A stretch of 15,222 bases of DNA from an uncultured Robinsoniella sp. (GTDB lineage Bacteria; Bacillota; Clostridia; Lachnospirales; Lachnospiraceae), in the NCBI GenBank assembly GCA_900539655.1, contig UQCR01000143.1, forward strand, positions 1-15,222. Direction: 5' to 3'. The position numbers and the translations under genes are program-made. Numbering within the stretch: the stretch's first letter is position 1; each line of letters begins with the position of its first letter. The notes below the pieces were generated by a model, which saw only the letters and a program-made list of their open reading frames with translations, ran no database searches and was not told the origin of the DNA. Below are positions 15,068-15,222 of this stretch, piece by piece.

Positions 15068-15222
15068 AGAGGGAAGAAGCTTGCGTAGCATTAAAATTGG
15101 GGTTTCGCTGAGGAAGGGACGCTTTGTAGATGGAGGTAGTGTACGGAAAGAGAAGGGGGCGAGCCAGGACATTGATTTGGAAGGCTTACCGCAGAACTGG
15201 TATTTTCTAACCTTCCCAGAGC
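15068..15222 (+). ncRNA. Putative structured RNA or long leader, cut by the window edge
   Basis: The 155 bases after the plus-strand promoter are purine-rich and GC-richer than the other intergenic regions, without an obvious gene. Possible pairings include GGGAAG (15071-15076) with CTTCCC (15212-15217), and a hairpin of GGAAGG-C-TTA (15179-15188) with TAACCTTCC (15208-15216); these two compete. I compared it by eye with TPP, lysine, c-di-GMP, T-box, tmRNA, RNase P, SRP and 6S patterns and could assign none. It may be an unrecognised non-coding RNA or the leader of a gene beyond the window. Confidence 0.35.

Noticed and set aside
15068..15222. TPP riboswitch, suggested by GGGG...GCTGAG and CTTGCGTAGC
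   Set aside because: The elements are in the wrong order, and the CTGAGA and ACCTGA core segments are not present in full.

Overview
The window looks like chromosomal DNA of a low-GC anaerobic Bacillota, most likely a Lachnospiraceae-type clostridium. The grounds are AT-rich intergenic DNA with sigma-A-type promoters, strong AAGGAGG-like ribosome sites, rho-independent terminators between convergent genes, and the protein families present (M16C peptidase, PF09818 ATPase, FNT channel, GH31). This placement is inferred, not proven. There is no sign of a phage, insertion sequence, CRISPR array or plasmid backbone.

Left third (1-3640). A minus-strand operon encodes a formate/nitrite-family channel followed by a Crp/Fnr regulator. 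Its promoter carries a TGTGA-N6-TCACC site centred exactly 41.5 bases upstream of the predicted start of transcription, and the regulator has the matching R-E-x-x-x-R recognition helix. This suggests a self-regulating anion-transport unit. An HD phosphohydrolase runs divergently and ends at a strong terminator. A GNAT acetyltransferase converges on it. Its 3' end runs into an 18-bp tandem repeat, which in another frame encodes hexapeptide repeats one base out of register with the gene.

Middle (3640-9400). A standalone PF09818 'ABC-class' ATPase of unknown function is convergent with an M16C metallopeptidase to Gfo/Idh oxidoreductase gene pair. A long hairpin between them probably terminates both directions.

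Right third (9400-15222). A promoter, a yybP-ykoY (manganese) riboswitch with an overlapping terminator, and a P2-type cation ATPase form a textbook metal-export unit. Mn(II) should stabilise P1, block the terminator and switch the pump on. A GH31 alpha-glycosidase converges on it from the minus strand, behind a promoter with a 16-bp LacI-type palindrome. Back to back with that promoter, a strong plus-strand promoter drives a GC-richer, purine-rich sequence without an evident gene that runs off the window edge. It may be a structured RNA or a leader.

No new multi-gene system is evident. The points most worth following are the riboswitch/terminator switch, the -41.5 regulator site, the GNAT tail frameshift and the edge transcript.
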